DNA from: UBA1764 sp045642565
GTDB lineage: Bacteria > Bacillota > Clostridia > Peptostreptococcales > Anaerovoracaceae
Assembly: GCA_045642565.1 (NCBI GenBank)
Contig: JAZUJE010000002.1
Coordinates: 62,001-126,000 of the forward strand
DNA length: 64,000 nucleotides
Reading direction: 5' to 3'
The stretch's first letter is position 1; every line of letters starts with the position of its first letter. The position numbers were made by a program, and so were the translations under genes. Positions 18,388 through 27,822 of this stretch are shown here, piece by piece. The notes under the pieces are model-generated. The model was not told where the DNA came from and did no database searches. It was given only the letters and a program-made list of their open reading frames with translations.

Positions 18388-20571
18388 ATGAAAAAAGCAC
18401 TTATTTTTTGTCTGATTATAATCTCTATTCTCTCAAGTAATGTTGGATGGGCTCTGGCTAAAGATTACAGCTATAGCGCAAATATCAGAATTGTCACCGA
18501 CGCCCACCCTATTGGTGTCGACCACAGCGGCGATATCGAATTGTTTTCTTCTGACAATAGTTATGAGTTTTATACTTATGAAGGCCATAAGGTTTTTCTA
18601 AAAGATGGTTCTGATTTTAATCTCGGAAGCACAGAAGGTATCATGAGTTTTCGTTCGGCAGATTTTGCGAGCCAGGAAGGATACATCGATACGGCATGGT
18701 CGGGATCTTTCGATTACATTTTCGATCAGCAAATAATCAATTCAAATATATTTACTCAAACAGTAAACTTTCAAACGCCAAAAAGCGAAATTGTTACTCT
18801 CCGTTCGACCTGGACAAAAGGCCCTTGCAAAGGCGAATTCAACACTATACCAATAAAATTGAATATTAAAAACTGCCCTGCAATAGATTATGTCCACTTA
18901 GGCGGAGAGCAACGCGCTTTAAGAGCTCAGAGCATAACGGTTTTATTAGCGCAAAACCCGTCTTATCCTATTCAGCAAATTTATATTGATATCCCCGGAG
19001 CAAATAAAAGACAGCTTATCAGTTCACGTGATGAAAACGATGAATATGTAACTGCCACTTTGGAATTCGTTACAAAAAATAAAAAGACACAAGACTATAC
19101 TTATACAATTACTGCAATAGATTGTCTCGGAAGAAGCGTAAGCACAAGCGGAAAATTTAGTGTCCTTGAAGATAAATATCCGAATGCACTGATAAATATG
19201 AATTATCAATTCTTTAGAGATACAAATGGAATTGCAAAGATAAACGCTATCGCTGCCGGATCATACACAGATGATCCTGTCACTAATTCCTGGTATCTAA
19301 CAGATAACAAAGGAAATAAATATCAAACAACAAATACAGGATATGAAAACACTTGCGAATTTTATTTATCAAGCCCTGGCAAATATCAAGCAGTACTGAC
19401 CGCGACAGATTCCTGGACCAATACTTATGACGATTTAGTAAGCATAAACGAAAGAAAATCAAAAACTTATGCAAGAAATTTTATCGTTGATAATACTGCG
19501 CCGCAAATAAGCATTGGTCAAAGTGATACTAAAACAATAAAGCTCGGATTGCTTTTACTAAATTATCAAGGTGATGCCGAGGCTTTAAATAATAATTTAA
19601 GAGATAGAAAAATTGTATCGACAATAAGCGTATGCGAGACTCCGGCAAAAGACGCGAAAGAAAGTTTTACTTTAATAGATACAATAGAAAATTTTGATGT
19701 AGCGACTTTCGCCGGTGAAATACCTAATGGCCTCGAGCCGACACTTGATGGATACTTTCAGGTTTATAATGCCTCGGGAGATAAGCATTTTCGCATCACA
19801 AAAGGAACAAGAGGCAAATTTAATTTAGAAGGCATTTTTGATTCTTTTACAGACAGCGGTAGCGTAAGCTTAACCAACTTTGCTTACAGAAATCCTTTTG
19901 GAATCGAACTTGAAAACGGAACCGTATATGTCATATTCCCGGGATACAGCACGACACAACCAAATGTCATTAAATTTGAAACCAAAGCAGACTCACTATC
20001 AAAAGACATTACTATCTCACTGCCGGCAGTCAACTATACAGAATGCTATAAATTTAATGACAAATATATTTTTGTGTTAACAAATTCAAGAACAAAAGTA
20101 AAAACAGCCTATGTCTATCAATTTAAAGAAAGCTATTCTGCCGCAATAAACCGTTTATCCGAAGCATACTTAAGTAGCGAAAATGATTTGAATTTAGTGA
20201 TTGATGCAAACTTTGAAGATGCAAGCCTGGAAGCTATAGTGCAAGCTTGTAAAGATGTGCAAAGTACAGGAGGCACAGGCGAAGGAACGCCTGCAAGCGG
20301 AACAGAATTTACATTCTCTTACTTTGATATAGAAAACGATCCAATGTATAAAGCATGGTATAACTATGCAGGAAAAACAGTTGAAATAAACAGCTTAAGC
20401 TTTTCTATAAGCCCTGTAGCCGGCTATAAAAAATTACAATTTTGGGTAATGGATGATTGCGGAAATAGCGAGTTTAACAAAAAGAGCAACGTTGTCACAA
20501 TAAACATCGATAGCCACGAACCCGAAGAGCCCGCAACCTTGCCCGAATACAAATTACATAGGAAATATTAA
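18388..20571 (+). CDS. Exported protein of unknown function with Ig/PKD-like segments
   Basis: A 727-residue protein, the only confident plus-strand gene in the window. The start at 18388 (MKKALIFCLIII) is chosen because GAGG precedes it; an ATG at 18376 lacks a ribosome site. A signal peptide ends near AKDYS. The rest is beta-rich, Asn/Thr/Tyr-rich and repetitive in style: segments such as YTYTITAIDCLGRSVSTSGKF and YQAVLTATDSWTNTYDDL resemble Ig or PKD-like modules. A Gly/Thr linker (GTGEGTPASGTE) lies near residue 635. There is no LPxTG, lipobox or C-terminal helix, so it is probably released or held non-covalently. I do not recognise the family. Confidence 0.75.
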   Translation: MKKALIFCLIIISILSSNVGWALAKDYSYSANIRIVTDAHPIGVDHSGDIELFSSDNSYEFYTYEGHKVFLKDGSDFNLGSTEGIMSFRSADFASQEGYIDTAWSGSFDYIFDQQIINSNIFTQTVNFQTPKSEIVTLRSTWTKGPCKGEFNTIPIKLNIKNCPAIDYVHLGGEQRALRAQSITVLLAQNPSYPIQQIYIDIPGANKRQLISSRDENDEYVTATLEFVTKNKKTQDYTYTITAIDCLGRSVSTSGKFSVLEDKYPNALINMNYQFFRDTNGIAKINAIAAGSYTDDPVTNSWYLTDNKGNKYQTTNTGYENTCEFYLSSPGKYQAVLTATDSWTNTYDDLVSINERKSKTYARNFIVDNTAPQISIGQSDTKTIKLGLLLLNYQGDAEALNNNLRDRKIVSTISVCETPAKDAKESFTLIDTIENFDVATFAGEIPNGLEPTLDGYFQVYNASGDKHFRITKGTRGKFNLEGIFDSFTDSGSVSLTNFAYRNPFGIELENGTVYVIFPGYSTTQPNVIKFETKADSLSKDITISLPAVNYTECYKFNDKYIFVLTNSRTKVKTAYVYQFKESYSAAINRLSEAYLSSENDLNLVIDANFEDASLEAIVQACKDVQSTGGTGEGTPASGTEFTFSYFDIENDPMYKAWYNYAGKTVEINSLSFSISPVAGYKKLQFWVMDDCGNSEFNKKSNVVTINIDSHEPEEPATLPEYKLHRKY

Positions 20572-20577
20572 TTAATA

Positions 20578-20655
20578 AGCCGCTGCTATTACAAACGTTC
20601 ACGAGCCCTAAGCAGGGCGAAACGGTGTTCATGAGTGTTTGTAATAGCAGCGGCT
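20578..20655. terminator. Large stem-loop between convergent genes (probable bidirectional terminator)
   Basis: A perfect 19-bp inverted repeat (20578-20596 with 20637-20655) starting AGCCGCTGCTATTAC encloses 40 bases that can fold again (GCCC-TAAGCA-GGGC) and contain two near-identical 9-mers, GTTCACGAG and GTTCATGAG. It sits six bases after the exported-protein stop and eleven before the protease stop, so it likely ends both transcripts. The U-run on the plus side is modest. Confidence 0.7.
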
Positions 20656-20665
20656 ATATATTTTT

Positions 20666-21904
20666 CTATTTCAATAGTTCCAACGCTTTATCAAACTGAA
20701 AATCCCTTTGCATAGTTAAGAGCTCGTATGTTGTCCTGCCATCCAAACTATCAATATCATAATCCGGCTTTACCCCAACCCCATCAATCGCCTTCTTATT
20801 AGGCCCGACAAAATAACAGGTAGACATCTTTACATACGAACCATTGCCAAGATCAAATATCTCTTGAGCAACACCCTTACCATAAGTAGTCTTACCAACA
20901 AGCTTAGCAGCTTTAGAACCTTGCATTACAGCCGCAAAAGCCTCACTTGCAGAAGCAGAATTCTCATTAACCAAAACTATCGTTTTAGCTTTGCCAGCTA
21001 AATAATTTTCAGACTTTATTGTTTCAACAGTTTTACCCTGCTGAATATAATAAATCATAGGATCACCGTTTTTCAAAAACGATTCCGCACAAACAAGAGC
21101 CTCGTTCATATATCCACCGGGATTATCCCTAAGATCAATAATAAACTTACTTATTCCGGCAGCCTCGAGCATCGTTTTAGTAAGCAAGAAATGAGAAGCA
21201 GTGCCTTCATCAAATTCTGATATTGAAATATATCCGACAAGATCTGTTCTATCATTTAAGTCGTTAACATATTCTATTTCTGCTGCTGCACAAGGATCAT
21301 AAATTCTGAAATAAACATTATTTATAGAAAGAGTTTTGCGAGGCACTTTAAATTTAAGTTCTTCACCGTTTCTATCAACAACAATATTTACAGTAGAACC
21401 TTCTTTTCCGCGAAGCCTATTGCTAACTTGATCGACAGTTAAACCCTTTACATCTTTGATGCCTACGGTTTTAATAATATCGCCGGGCTTTATTCCTGCA
21501 GAAAAAGCAGGACCGCTTGCATTGACTGCTGTCACATAACATCTTTGATCGATAACACTTATTGTCACACCGACTCCGGCATAAGTACTATTTGCAAGCT
21601 GGTCGACGAATGCATCCTTTTCTTCATTTGAAGCATAATAGGTAGTCCACCTATCAAAATTTTGAAAGACGGCGCTGTATGCGTCGTCTATCAATTTATT
21701 CACATCTACTTCATCTTTATAATTTAATTCTAATTGCTCAATGGCAAGCTTAAGTGCATCGAGGCGAGCAATATCCTGTTCGTCCATCGCATATGTGTAT
21801 AAGCTTGCCGGAGAAATTACATATATCAAATAAAATGCCGAGCCGGCAATCATAGCGATAGCTAAAATAATTGCCAATATTCTTACTATCCATTTACTTT
21901 TCAT
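20666..21904 (-). CDS. S41 carboxy-terminal processing protease (CtpA-like)
   Basis: A 412-residue membrane-anchored periprotein protease. One N-terminal helix (about 8-30), a PDZ domain (about 105-180, VGVTISVIDQ to VNIVVDRNG) and the S41 core with the Ser-Lys dyad: Ser318 in ENSASASEAF and Lys343 in YGKGVAQ, the usual 25-residue spacing. FIIDLRDNPGGYMNEA is the substrate-binding strand. It degrades or processes exported proteins from their C-termini. It overlaps the upstream DUF1934 gene by four bases, in an operon with ddl and hslO. Confidence 0.93.
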   Translation of the reverse strand: MKSKWIVRILAIILAIAMIAGSAFYLIYVISPASLYTYAMDEQDIARLDALKLAIEQLELNYKDEVDVNKLIDDAYSAVFQNFDRWTTYYASNEEKDAFVDQLANSTYAGVGVTISVIDQRCYVTAVNASGPAFSAGIKPGDIIKTVGIKDVKGLTVDQVSNRLRGKEGSTVNIVVDRNGEELKFKVPRKTLSINNVYFRIYDPCAAAEIEYVNDLNDRTDLVGYISISEFDEGTASHFLLTKTMLEAAGISKFIIDLRDNPGGYMNEALVCAESFLKNGDPMIYYIQQGKTVETIKSENYLAGKAKTIVLVNENSASASEAFAAVMQGSKAAKLVGKTTYGKGVAQEIFDLGNGSYVKMSTCYFVGPNKKAIDGVGVKPDYDIDSLDGRTTYELLTMQRDFQFDKALELLK

Positions 21905-22344
21905 TGCTGAATCACCTCTATATCAAGCTTATTTCTACTCTCTATAAGTCCCTGAATCGATAAACTGTAATCAACAGAAAACTTGTTTTCGTTTTCGATA
22001 TTAACACTATTAGTTAAAATTTCCATGCCAATATTTCCATATGGAGTTTCATAAAGGCCTTGATGTCTTTTGCCTTCTTCAAATTCCATAACGGTTCCGC
22101 CGACTAAATCTTTCCCGCTTCTTTGCATTTTAAGTTTTTGATTCATGATAGTAATCATGGTCTTATAACCTTCCATGCCGGAAAGCTCTGTCTCATCATA
22201 TGATATACGAGTAATTCCTCCGCGGCTGCTTATTTTCCCCGGAGTCATAAACTCTATAACATCATCATTGTCTTCAATATCATCAGGTCTTTTCGGTAAA
22301 GCCGAAATAGTTCTACCTGTGATTTTTAGCATTATATCTTTCAT
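21901..22344 (-). CDS. DUF1934 (YwiB-like) beta-barrel protein
   Basis: A 147-residue small cytosolic protein of the DUF1934 family (calycin-like barrel), seen from GGITRISYDETELSGMEG, KMQRSGKDL and the tail SVDYSLSIQGLIESRN, all typical. The frame opens at a TTG at 22350, but the first ATG is at 22344; a second ATG at 22332 is possible. Its start lies inside the end of ddl, so the two are translationally coupled. The family function is unknown. Confidence 0.85.
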   Translation of the reverse strand: MKDIMLKITGRTISALPKRPDDIEDNDDVIEFMTPGKISSRGGITRISYDETELSGMEGYKTMITIMNQKLKMQRSGKDLVGGTVMEFEEGKRHQGLYETPYGNIGMEILTNSVNIENENKFSVDYSLSIQGLIESRNKLDIEVIQQ

Positions 22345-23329
22345 AGCCAAGTTCTATAATCTTTTCTATAATCTCACTGTATGTATATCCCTCATGCATA
22401 AACAATTTCGGGAACATGCTTATATTTGTAAAACCAGGTATAGCATTTATTTCATTAATGAAAATTTCATGTGTCACCTTGTCCATTAAGAAGTCGCATC
22501 TTGCATATCCCTGGCAACCAAGTGCTGCATAAGCAACTTTTGCCATGCTGCGAATTTTATCCATTTCTTCTTTTGAAATTTCTGCCGGAACAACCGTACT
22601 TGAAATTCCATCAACATATTTGTCATCGTAAGTATAAAAATCTGCTCCGGTAATAATTTCGCCAACACTTGCTACAGTAAGTTCATCATTACCCATTACT
22701 CCTGTCTCAAGCTCTCGGCAATCTACACCCTGCTCTACTATAAGTCTATTATCATAATGTGCAGCAATATCAAGAGCTTCATCTAAATCTTCTATAGCCT
22801 TTACTTTTGTAATTCCTACAGAAGATCCCATATTAGCAGGCTTAACAAAATACGGAAGTTTTAAACTTTCTTTTATTTCTCTAAGCTTAATTGATTTGCG
22901 ACTTGCATCTTCTAAATCTGCGCTTGTCAATGCAACATATGGAGTTTGATTTAAACCTGCACTGGTGAAAATTTCTTTAGCAACAATTTTGTCCATAGCT
23001 GTTGCACATCCGACAACTCCGCATCCGCCATATGGTATATTAAGAAGTTCGAGCAAACCTTGAACTGTTCCATCTTCGCCATTCGGACCGTGCAAAATAG
23101 GAAGAACAAAATCTACGTCCTTTTTTAAATCCATCGGGTTATAAGGAGCAAGCATGCTTTGATCACCTTTAGGATCTAAAAACCACTCAAGCTCTTTGCT
23201 TATAAACACGCGGATTATGTCATACTTATCTTTGCTTAAAGCTTCTATTACATTGTTAGCAGAAACAATCGAAACTTCGTGTTCTCCAGATTTACTTCCA
23301 TAGATTACTGCTATTTTTGTCTTAGGCAT
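22313..23329 (-). CDS. ddl: D-alanine--D-alanine ligase
   Basis: A 338-residue ATP-grasp ligase making D-Ala-D-Ala for peptidoglycan. The N-terminal IAVIYGSKSGEHEVSIVSA, the lid NMGSSVGITKV, CRELETGVMG and the metal site FINEINAIPGF are all present. The specificity loop reads YTYDDKYVDG; the Lys-Tyr pair is that of D-Ala-D-Ala ligases and not the Lys-Phe/His of D-lactate or Van ligases, so ordinary vancomycin-sensitive precursors are predicted. Overlaps hslO upstream (8 bases) and the DUF1934 gene downstream. Confidence 0.96.
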   Translation of the reverse strand: MPKTKIAVIYGSKSGEHEVSIVSANNVIEALSKDKYDIIRVFISKELEWFLDPKGDQSMLAPYNPMDLKKDVDFVLPILHGPNGEDGTVQGLLELLNIPYGGCGVVGCATAMDKIVAKEIFTSAGLNQTPYVALTSADLEDASRKSIKLREIKESLKLPYFVKPANMGSSVGITKVKAIEDLDEALDIAAHYDNRLIVEQGVDCRELETGVMGNDELTVASVGEIITGADFYTYDDKYVDGISSTVVPAEISKEEMDKIRSMAKVAYAALGCQGYARCDFLMDKVTHEIFINEINAIPGFTNISMFPKLFMHEGYTYSEIIEKIIELGYERYNAKNHR

Positions 23330-24125
23330 TTTCTAAAATCTCCACTAATTCTTCTTTTGTAAATTTATACGAATTTCTGCAAAATTGACAAGTAAGTTCA
23401 GCTTGACCATCTTCTTCAATAAGTGTTTTCAAATCGCTTTTTCCTATACTTGTTAAAGCGCTGGCCATTCTTTCTTTGCTGCAATCGCAATGCCATGTAA
23501 TTTTTCTTTCATCTAAAATATTTAAATCGTCTTTAAATATTGTCTCTAAAACTTTGTCTTGAATTTTTGATACCGGAGCCTTACTTGCATCTTCAATAAT
23601 AAGTGCAATATTATCCATCATAAATAAAGTATCTTCGAGTTTTGCAATTACTTCTTCCTTTGCATCAGGAAGAACCTGTACTATCATGCCTCCGTTCGGG
23701 GCAAGTGCCACTGCGGAAGGCTGCTGTTCTGAAATTGCAAAATACTTTGCAAGGTCTTTACTTACATCTCCGGTTTCAAGCTCTACTTTTCCGATATAAG
23801 GTTCTTTGAGCCCTAAATCTTTTATAACTGTAAGGCTCCCGCCTTTTAGATTTATTTCATCAGTGCTGATATATCCTTTTACTTCGCCGTCGGCATTTGC
23901 CGTAGCAACTATTTCGGCACTGTTATCTGCAGATTTAAAAATTAAAGAGAGTTTATCTCTTTGTCCTTTAAGCATAAGCCCCATAAGGCCTGCTGCGGTA
24001 AGCACCATTCCAAAGCTTGGACTGCAACTTTGGTGTATGCTTTCAGCTGCAGCAACTACATCTGTAGTTACTGCAGCATAGACACGATATGATCCAGTTT
24101 TATCTATAGAAATATTTGTGTTCAT
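23322..24125 (-). CDS. hslO: Hsp33 redox-regulated chaperone
   Basis: A 267-residue holdase activated by oxidation. The zinc-binding Cys tetrad at the C-terminus is intact: CxC at Cys213/Cys215 (WHCDCSKERM) and CxxC at Cys246/Cys249 (CQFCRNSY). When oxidised these form disulphides and release zinc. It is slightly shorter than E. coli Hsp33 (about 290). The start overlaps the stop of the preceding dehydrogenase (TAATG). The operon position next to ddl and a protease suggests a cell-envelope and stress grouping. Confidence 0.96.
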   Translation of the reverse strand: MNTNISIDKTGSYRVYAAVTTDVVAAAESIHQSCSPSFGMVLTAAGLMGLMLKGQRDKLSLIFKSADNSAEIVATANADGEVKGYISTDEINLKGGSLTVIKDLGLKEPYIGKVELETGDVSKDLAKYFAISEQQPSAVALAPNGGMIVQVLPDAKEEVIAKLEDTLFMMDNIALIIEDASKAPVSKIQDKVLETIFKDDLNILDERKITWHCDCSKERMASALTSIGKSDLKTLIEEDGQAELTCQFCRNSYKFTKEELVEILENA

Positions 24126-25078
24126 TAATCTACTCTGTGTGTTCCTGTGCCATCACGATAACCGTCGATAGCTTCTTTTAATGTATTAACAAGTCTTCCT
24201 CTTGTTTCAAAGCCCTTCCAACCAATGTGTGGTGTAAGAACTACATTATCCATTGCAAACAGTTCGCTTGATGCTGCAAGTGGTTCTACTTCTTGAACAT
24301 CGAGTCCGGCTCCGGCAATAGTTTTGTTCTTAAGAGCTTCAATTAAAGCGGCTTCGTCAATAAGAGCGCCTCTTGCTGTATTGATAATAAATGCAGTCGG
24401 CTTCATTTTTGCTAAAGCTTCTTTATTGATAATATGTTTTGTCGAATCATTAAGCGGGCAGTGAAGGAATAAGAAATCTGAATCCTTAAGAACATCATCA
24501 AAGCTTACAAAATCTACACCTTCTCCAAGGTCTTTCTTTGTACGGCTATAAACAAGAACCTTCATCTTAAGAGCTTTTGCTACAGCAATTGTTTCTTTGC
24601 CGATATTGCCTGCACCGATTACGCCAAGTGTTTTTCCGTTAAGCTCTACATGCGGAACCATAAGATGTTTATCAAAATTGCTATGGTCACCTTTTGCAAG
24701 CATTGTCACTTGCTTTTGCATTGTACTTGCAAGCATCAGCATCATCATGATACCTGTGTGTGCTACTCTTTCTGAAGAATATGCCGGCACATTTGTTACA
24801 GCGATTCCTCTTTCGTGGCATGCATCAAGATTAATATTGTTATAACCTGTACCTGCCTCGGCAATCATCTTTACGCTTGCCGGAAGTCCCATAATGTCTT
24901 CATATGACATAGGAAGCTCTTTTGAAATAATAATTTCTGCGCCTTCTGAGATTGCATTGTAATTGTGGTTTTCGCATGTATCATATACAACGAGTTCATC
25001 GTTTGGGCCGACAATTACAGAGTAGTCAATTGCACCATCAAAGTTTACTTTTGCGCCGTTAAGAACAACAACTTTCAT
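24125..25078 (-). CDS. D-isomer-specific 2-hydroxyacid dehydrogenase
   Basis: A 317-residue NAD-dependent dehydrogenase of the glycerate/hydroxypyruvate or D-lactate type. The dinucleotide loop GAGNIGKETIAVA and the catalytic Arg (NTARGALID), Glu (DVQEVEPL) and His (LTPHIGW) are intact. It is different from the 2-hydroxyacid dehydrogenase in the glycan locus (299 residues); this copy looks metabolic. TTAGGAGG precedes the ATG by six to eight bases. Exact substrate is unknown; hydroxypyruvate, glyoxylate or phenylpyruvate-type acids are all possible. Confidence 0.88.
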   Translation of the reverse strand: MKVVVLNGAKVNFDGAIDYSVIVGPNDELVVYDTCENHNYNAISEGAEIIISKELPMSYEDIMGLPASVKMIAEAGTGYNNINLDACHERGIAVTNVPAYSSERVAHTGIMMMLMLASTMQKQVTMLAKGDHSNFDKHLMVPHVELNGKTLGVIGAGNIGKETIAVAKALKMKVLVYSRTKKDLGEGVDFVSFDDVLKDSDFLFLHCPLNDSTKHIINKEALAKMKPTAFIINTARGALIDEAALIEALKNKTIAGAGLDVQEVEPLAASSELFAMDNVVLTPHIGWKGFETRGRLVNTLKEAIDGYRDGTGTHRVD

Positions 25079-25120
25079 TTTATTTCCTCCTAAATTAAAC
25101 TTATGTTTAATATTTATCTT

Positions 25121-25879
25121 TTACTTTTGATAAATCGCAAAACATGTCGGTCCACTACCTGATTGCTGAACCTTAATCGGCTTACCGTATTGTGGGTGAA
25201 CTTTTGACAATTCATCAATTGTATTTTGAATTTGCGGGAAAAGCTTTAATGTTGCTTTTTGCAAATCATTATCATATTTAAGTGCAAATTCCTGTGGGCT
25301 TATATTTGAAAAATCTATATTCCCAAAAAGGCTTTCACCTTTTATTTGCATTTTGTCATATTCTTTATAAACATCTGCAGTAGAAACGGCAATGTTTGGA
25401 GTTTTAGTTATAATCGTTCCCTTAAATGGCTCTACCGGTTTTAAATCTGTTCCCGTTCTGCTCGCAATCGCCGCACATTTTCCTTGCATATGTATTGCCA
25501 TTAAACTGAACGGAACATCCGCTCCTATTTTTGATGCTATGTCATAACTCTCTTTGCTCGCGCCCAAGAATGCATAAAGTATGGCTGCGGCATCAGCCGA
25601 GCCTCCGGCAAGACCGGCAGCAATAGGAATTTTCTTTTCGATATGAACTTTGGCTTTTTTGCCTGCTAATTTAAGAGCTTTGACAACCAAATTATCTTCA
25701 CCACACGAAAGAGTTTCATCGCTACAACTTATTTCTGTTTCTTCGGCCTCAACAATTTCAAGAACATCATATAAATCAGGAAGTGCTTGCATAAAGCTGA
25801 CAAGCTCATGATATCCATCAGGCCTTTTTCCTAAAATTTTCAGCGCAATATTCACTTTAGCATATGCGCGAATTATCAT
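25121..25879 (-). CDS. ispE: 4-diphosphocytidyl-2-C-methylerythritol kinase
   Basis: A 252-residue GHMP kinase of the MEP isoprenoid pathway. N-terminal AYAKVNIALKILGKRPDGYHEL is diagnostic; the ATP loop is PIAAGLAGGSADAAA and the C-terminal GHMP motif is QQSGSGPTCFAIY. It is somewhat shorter than the usual 280-290 residues but has all three motifs. It overlaps the AlkD-like gene by four bases (ATGA). It supports isoprenoid, including undecaprenyl, supply through the non-mevalonate route. Confidence 0.95.
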   Translation of the reverse strand: MIIRAYAKVNIALKILGKRPDGYHELVSFMQALPDLYDVLEIVEAEETEISCSDETLSCGEDNLVVKALKLAGKKAKVHIEKKIPIAAGLAGGSADAAAILYAFLGASKESYDIASKIGADVPFSLMAIHMQGKCAAIASRTGTDLKPVEPFKGTIITKTPNIAVSTADVYKEYDKMQIKGESLFGNIDFSNISPQEFALKYDNDLQKATLKLFPQIQNTIDELSKVHPQYGKPIKVQQSGSGPTCFAIYQK

Positions 25880-26562
25880 TTTTTAAGTTTCCTTAAATAT
25901 TCTTTGTTCTCGTTAGAGATTCTATGGCTTTCAATAGCTTTTTGTATAGTTCTGTTGTGAACCCATTTATCAAGCCTGTCTTCTGTAAGATATGGCAAGC
26001 TTGCATCCCACTGTTTAGAAAGAGCTGTTGCAAAATACCAAGCAATCATCATATTGACATAGTAATGGTCGCTTCTTACTTCTGCTACTTTCCCGAGATA
26101 TTCCGGTTTAAAATCTTCATCATTCAAATAGTTATCCATAAGAGTGCCTATTGCAAAGCGAACTGTATATGGCTCTTTTGATTTAATCCATTTATAAATG
26201 TACGGGATAAATTCTGCTTTGTGTTTTTTTAATGCTCCCGGTTTTAACTGATCACATGTTGCCCAGTTATCTATATATGGCAAAAGATCTTCAACATTTT
26301 CAACACATTTATCAAAATTTTTTTCTAAAGAAATTAAAAATGCATGGACCTGATTTTCTTCAAAATATTCATGTGGAATCTCTGACATAAATTCTTCTGC
26401 CATCGGAGTCCCATATAAAGCTTCTGCTATCATTCTTAAGTCAGGAGTACGCACACCGATAATAGTTTGCGGTGATAACGTTGGCATTAACTTAATTTGA
26501 AAGCTTCTATAATCTTGATCTTGATAATTTCTAAGTTGTTTTACTATATTCAAAAACTTCAC
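25876..26562 (-). CDS. AlkD-like DNA alkylation repair protein
   Basis: A 228-residue all-helical HEAT-like-repeat protein of the AlkD family, which excises 3-methyl- and 7-methylpurines. Expected functional residues are visible: Trp and Asp four apart in DNWATCDQL, Arg in TVRFAIGTLM and Trp in MMIAWYFATAL, matching the Trp109/Asp113/Arg148/Trp187 set described for Bacillus cereus AlkD. The frame begins GTG at 26562; AGAGGTG six bases before an in-frame TTG at 26553 makes that start also plausible. Confidence 0.9.
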   Translation of the reverse strand: MKFLNIVKQLRNYQDQDYRSFQIKLMPTLSPQTIIGVRTPDLRMIAEALYGTPMAEEFMSEIPHEYFEENQVHAFLISLEKNFDKCVENVEDLLPYIDNWATCDQLKPGALKKHKAEFIPYIYKWIKSKEPYTVRFAIGTLMDNYLNDEDFKPEYLGKVAEVRSDHYYVNMMIAWYFATALSKQWDASLPYLTEDRLDKWVHNRTIQKAIESHRISNENKEYLRKLKK

Positions 26563-26570
26563 CTCTAAAG

Positions 26571-27782
26571 TTATTCAATGTTTAATTTGAATTTCATTGT
26601 CATCTGTTCTTCGAAGTCGTCCATCTTTGCTTTTGCATCAGATTCCATTTCAATCGGAAGTCTCTTCATCAATAATCCATATGGATCGATTCCGCCTTCG
26701 CAGTTATAAGTACATGCTTTGCATTTGATACACGCTTTAAGTGAATCAAGAACATTTACATTACTATATTGCTTTTGATTAACCTTTTGGAAAGGTTTAA
26801 ATTTTTTAGAAATATTCCATGTTTCAATTAGAGCCGGAACAGGTATTTCTTTAGGACAAATTGTTTCGCATTCTCCGCATGCCGTACAAGAAGAAGGGTC
26901 ATTTATTGCCGGAGCTTTTGCATAACAAACAAAGCTTGTCTCATAACTAACTGTCGGCAGTTTTTCGAGCGGGTGGACATTAAGCGCGCCGGTTCCGCAG
27001 TAAGCTTTAAGGCCTTCAGGTTTTCCGAATATAATTCTAAGCAGTTCGGAGATTGGATAACCGAAAGGCGCGCGGACAACTTTAGCTTCGCCTGTTTCAA
27101 GATTTGCCACTGTCAGGAAACGTGTTTTTTCTGTAATGCCCGCAGCAATAAGTCCGATTTCTATTGCTGTTTGCAATTTGCATACGAGCACGCCATTTTC
27201 TTCCGAAGTTTCATTAGGAGCAACATCTATCCCAAGTGTTGTTTTTACTAAAGCTTTTTCTTCGCAAAGCTGGTACCCATAATCAACAACTATAGTTTCA
27301 GCGTTGCTTAATTTTGCATCGCGGCGAGAAACGATAACACAACGATAAAAGTTTGATATTCGTTTTAATGTCTCAATCCCATTTTCAACAAGGTCAGGCC
27401 TGTTTGCAAGCAGCCATTCGTCTTGCATCAATCCAGGATCACATTCTACAGCATCGATAAGTAAATATTTTCTTGCAAAGTTTGAAGAGTTTAATGCCGG
27501 AATTCTTTCTCCGACATATATAGCAGTCTTATCAAAACCTTGCGCATCATTTTCTTTAAGTATTGAAAGAATTTCCGGTCCATTGTGTGGAATGGGCTTC
27601 ATCTGTGTTTCGTCCACATTTGCCACATCAAACAAATTGACCTTATTTAGGTCAAAGATGTTAAACAGCTTATATTTTGAGTTTACAAAGCTGGTATTAT
27701 CTTCTTCTTTACATATAGCTTGATTTTGAAGCAAAGCCTTATTTAATGTACTTTTTGTGACTAAAATCGTACCTTCTTGCAT
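26571..27782 (-). CDS. RnfC/PrdC-like iron-sulphur electron-transfer protein
   Basis: A 403-residue cytosolic protein resembling RnfC and the proline-reductase partner PrdC. The N-terminal half has LLIDAVECDPGLMQDEWLL, the counterpart of the RnfC flavin/NADH-site motif. The C-terminal half carries two 4Fe-4S sets: Cys299/302/305/309 (CTACGECETICP) and Cys351/354/357/361 (CIKCKACTYNC). No other rnf or prd gene is near, so it stands alone. AAGGAG is well spaced before the ATG. It probably passes electrons between NADH and a soluble reductase; the partner is unknown. Confidence 0.8.
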   Translation of the reverse strand: MQEGTILVTKSTLNKALLQNQAICKEEDNTSFVNSKYKLFNIFDLNKVNLFDVANVDETQMKPIPHNGPEILSILKENDAQGFDKTAIYVGERIPALNSSNFARKYLLIDAVECDPGLMQDEWLLANRPDLVENGIETLKRISNFYRCVIVSRRDAKLSNAETIVVDYGYQLCEEKALVKTTLGIDVAPNETSEENGVLVCKLQTAIEIGLIAAGITEKTRFLTVANLETGEAKVVRAPFGYPISELLRIIFGKPEGLKAYCGTGALNVHPLEKLPTVSYETSFVCYAKAPAINDPSSCTACGECETICPKEIPVPALIETWNISKKFKPFQKVNQKQYSNVNVLDSLKACIKCKACTYNCEGGIDPYGLLMKRLPIEMESDAKAKMDDFEEQMTMKFKLNIE

Positions 27783-27822
27783 CTGCGACTCCTTATATAT
27801 TTTTAATAAGTTCTGCTATTAG

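Noticed and set aside
22313..23329. Van-type D-Ala-D-Lac ligase
   Set aside because: The specificity loop has the Lys-Tyr pair of D-Ala-D-Ala ligases, and no vanH or vanX genes accompany it; the 2-hydroxyacid dehydrogenase nearby is separated by hslO.
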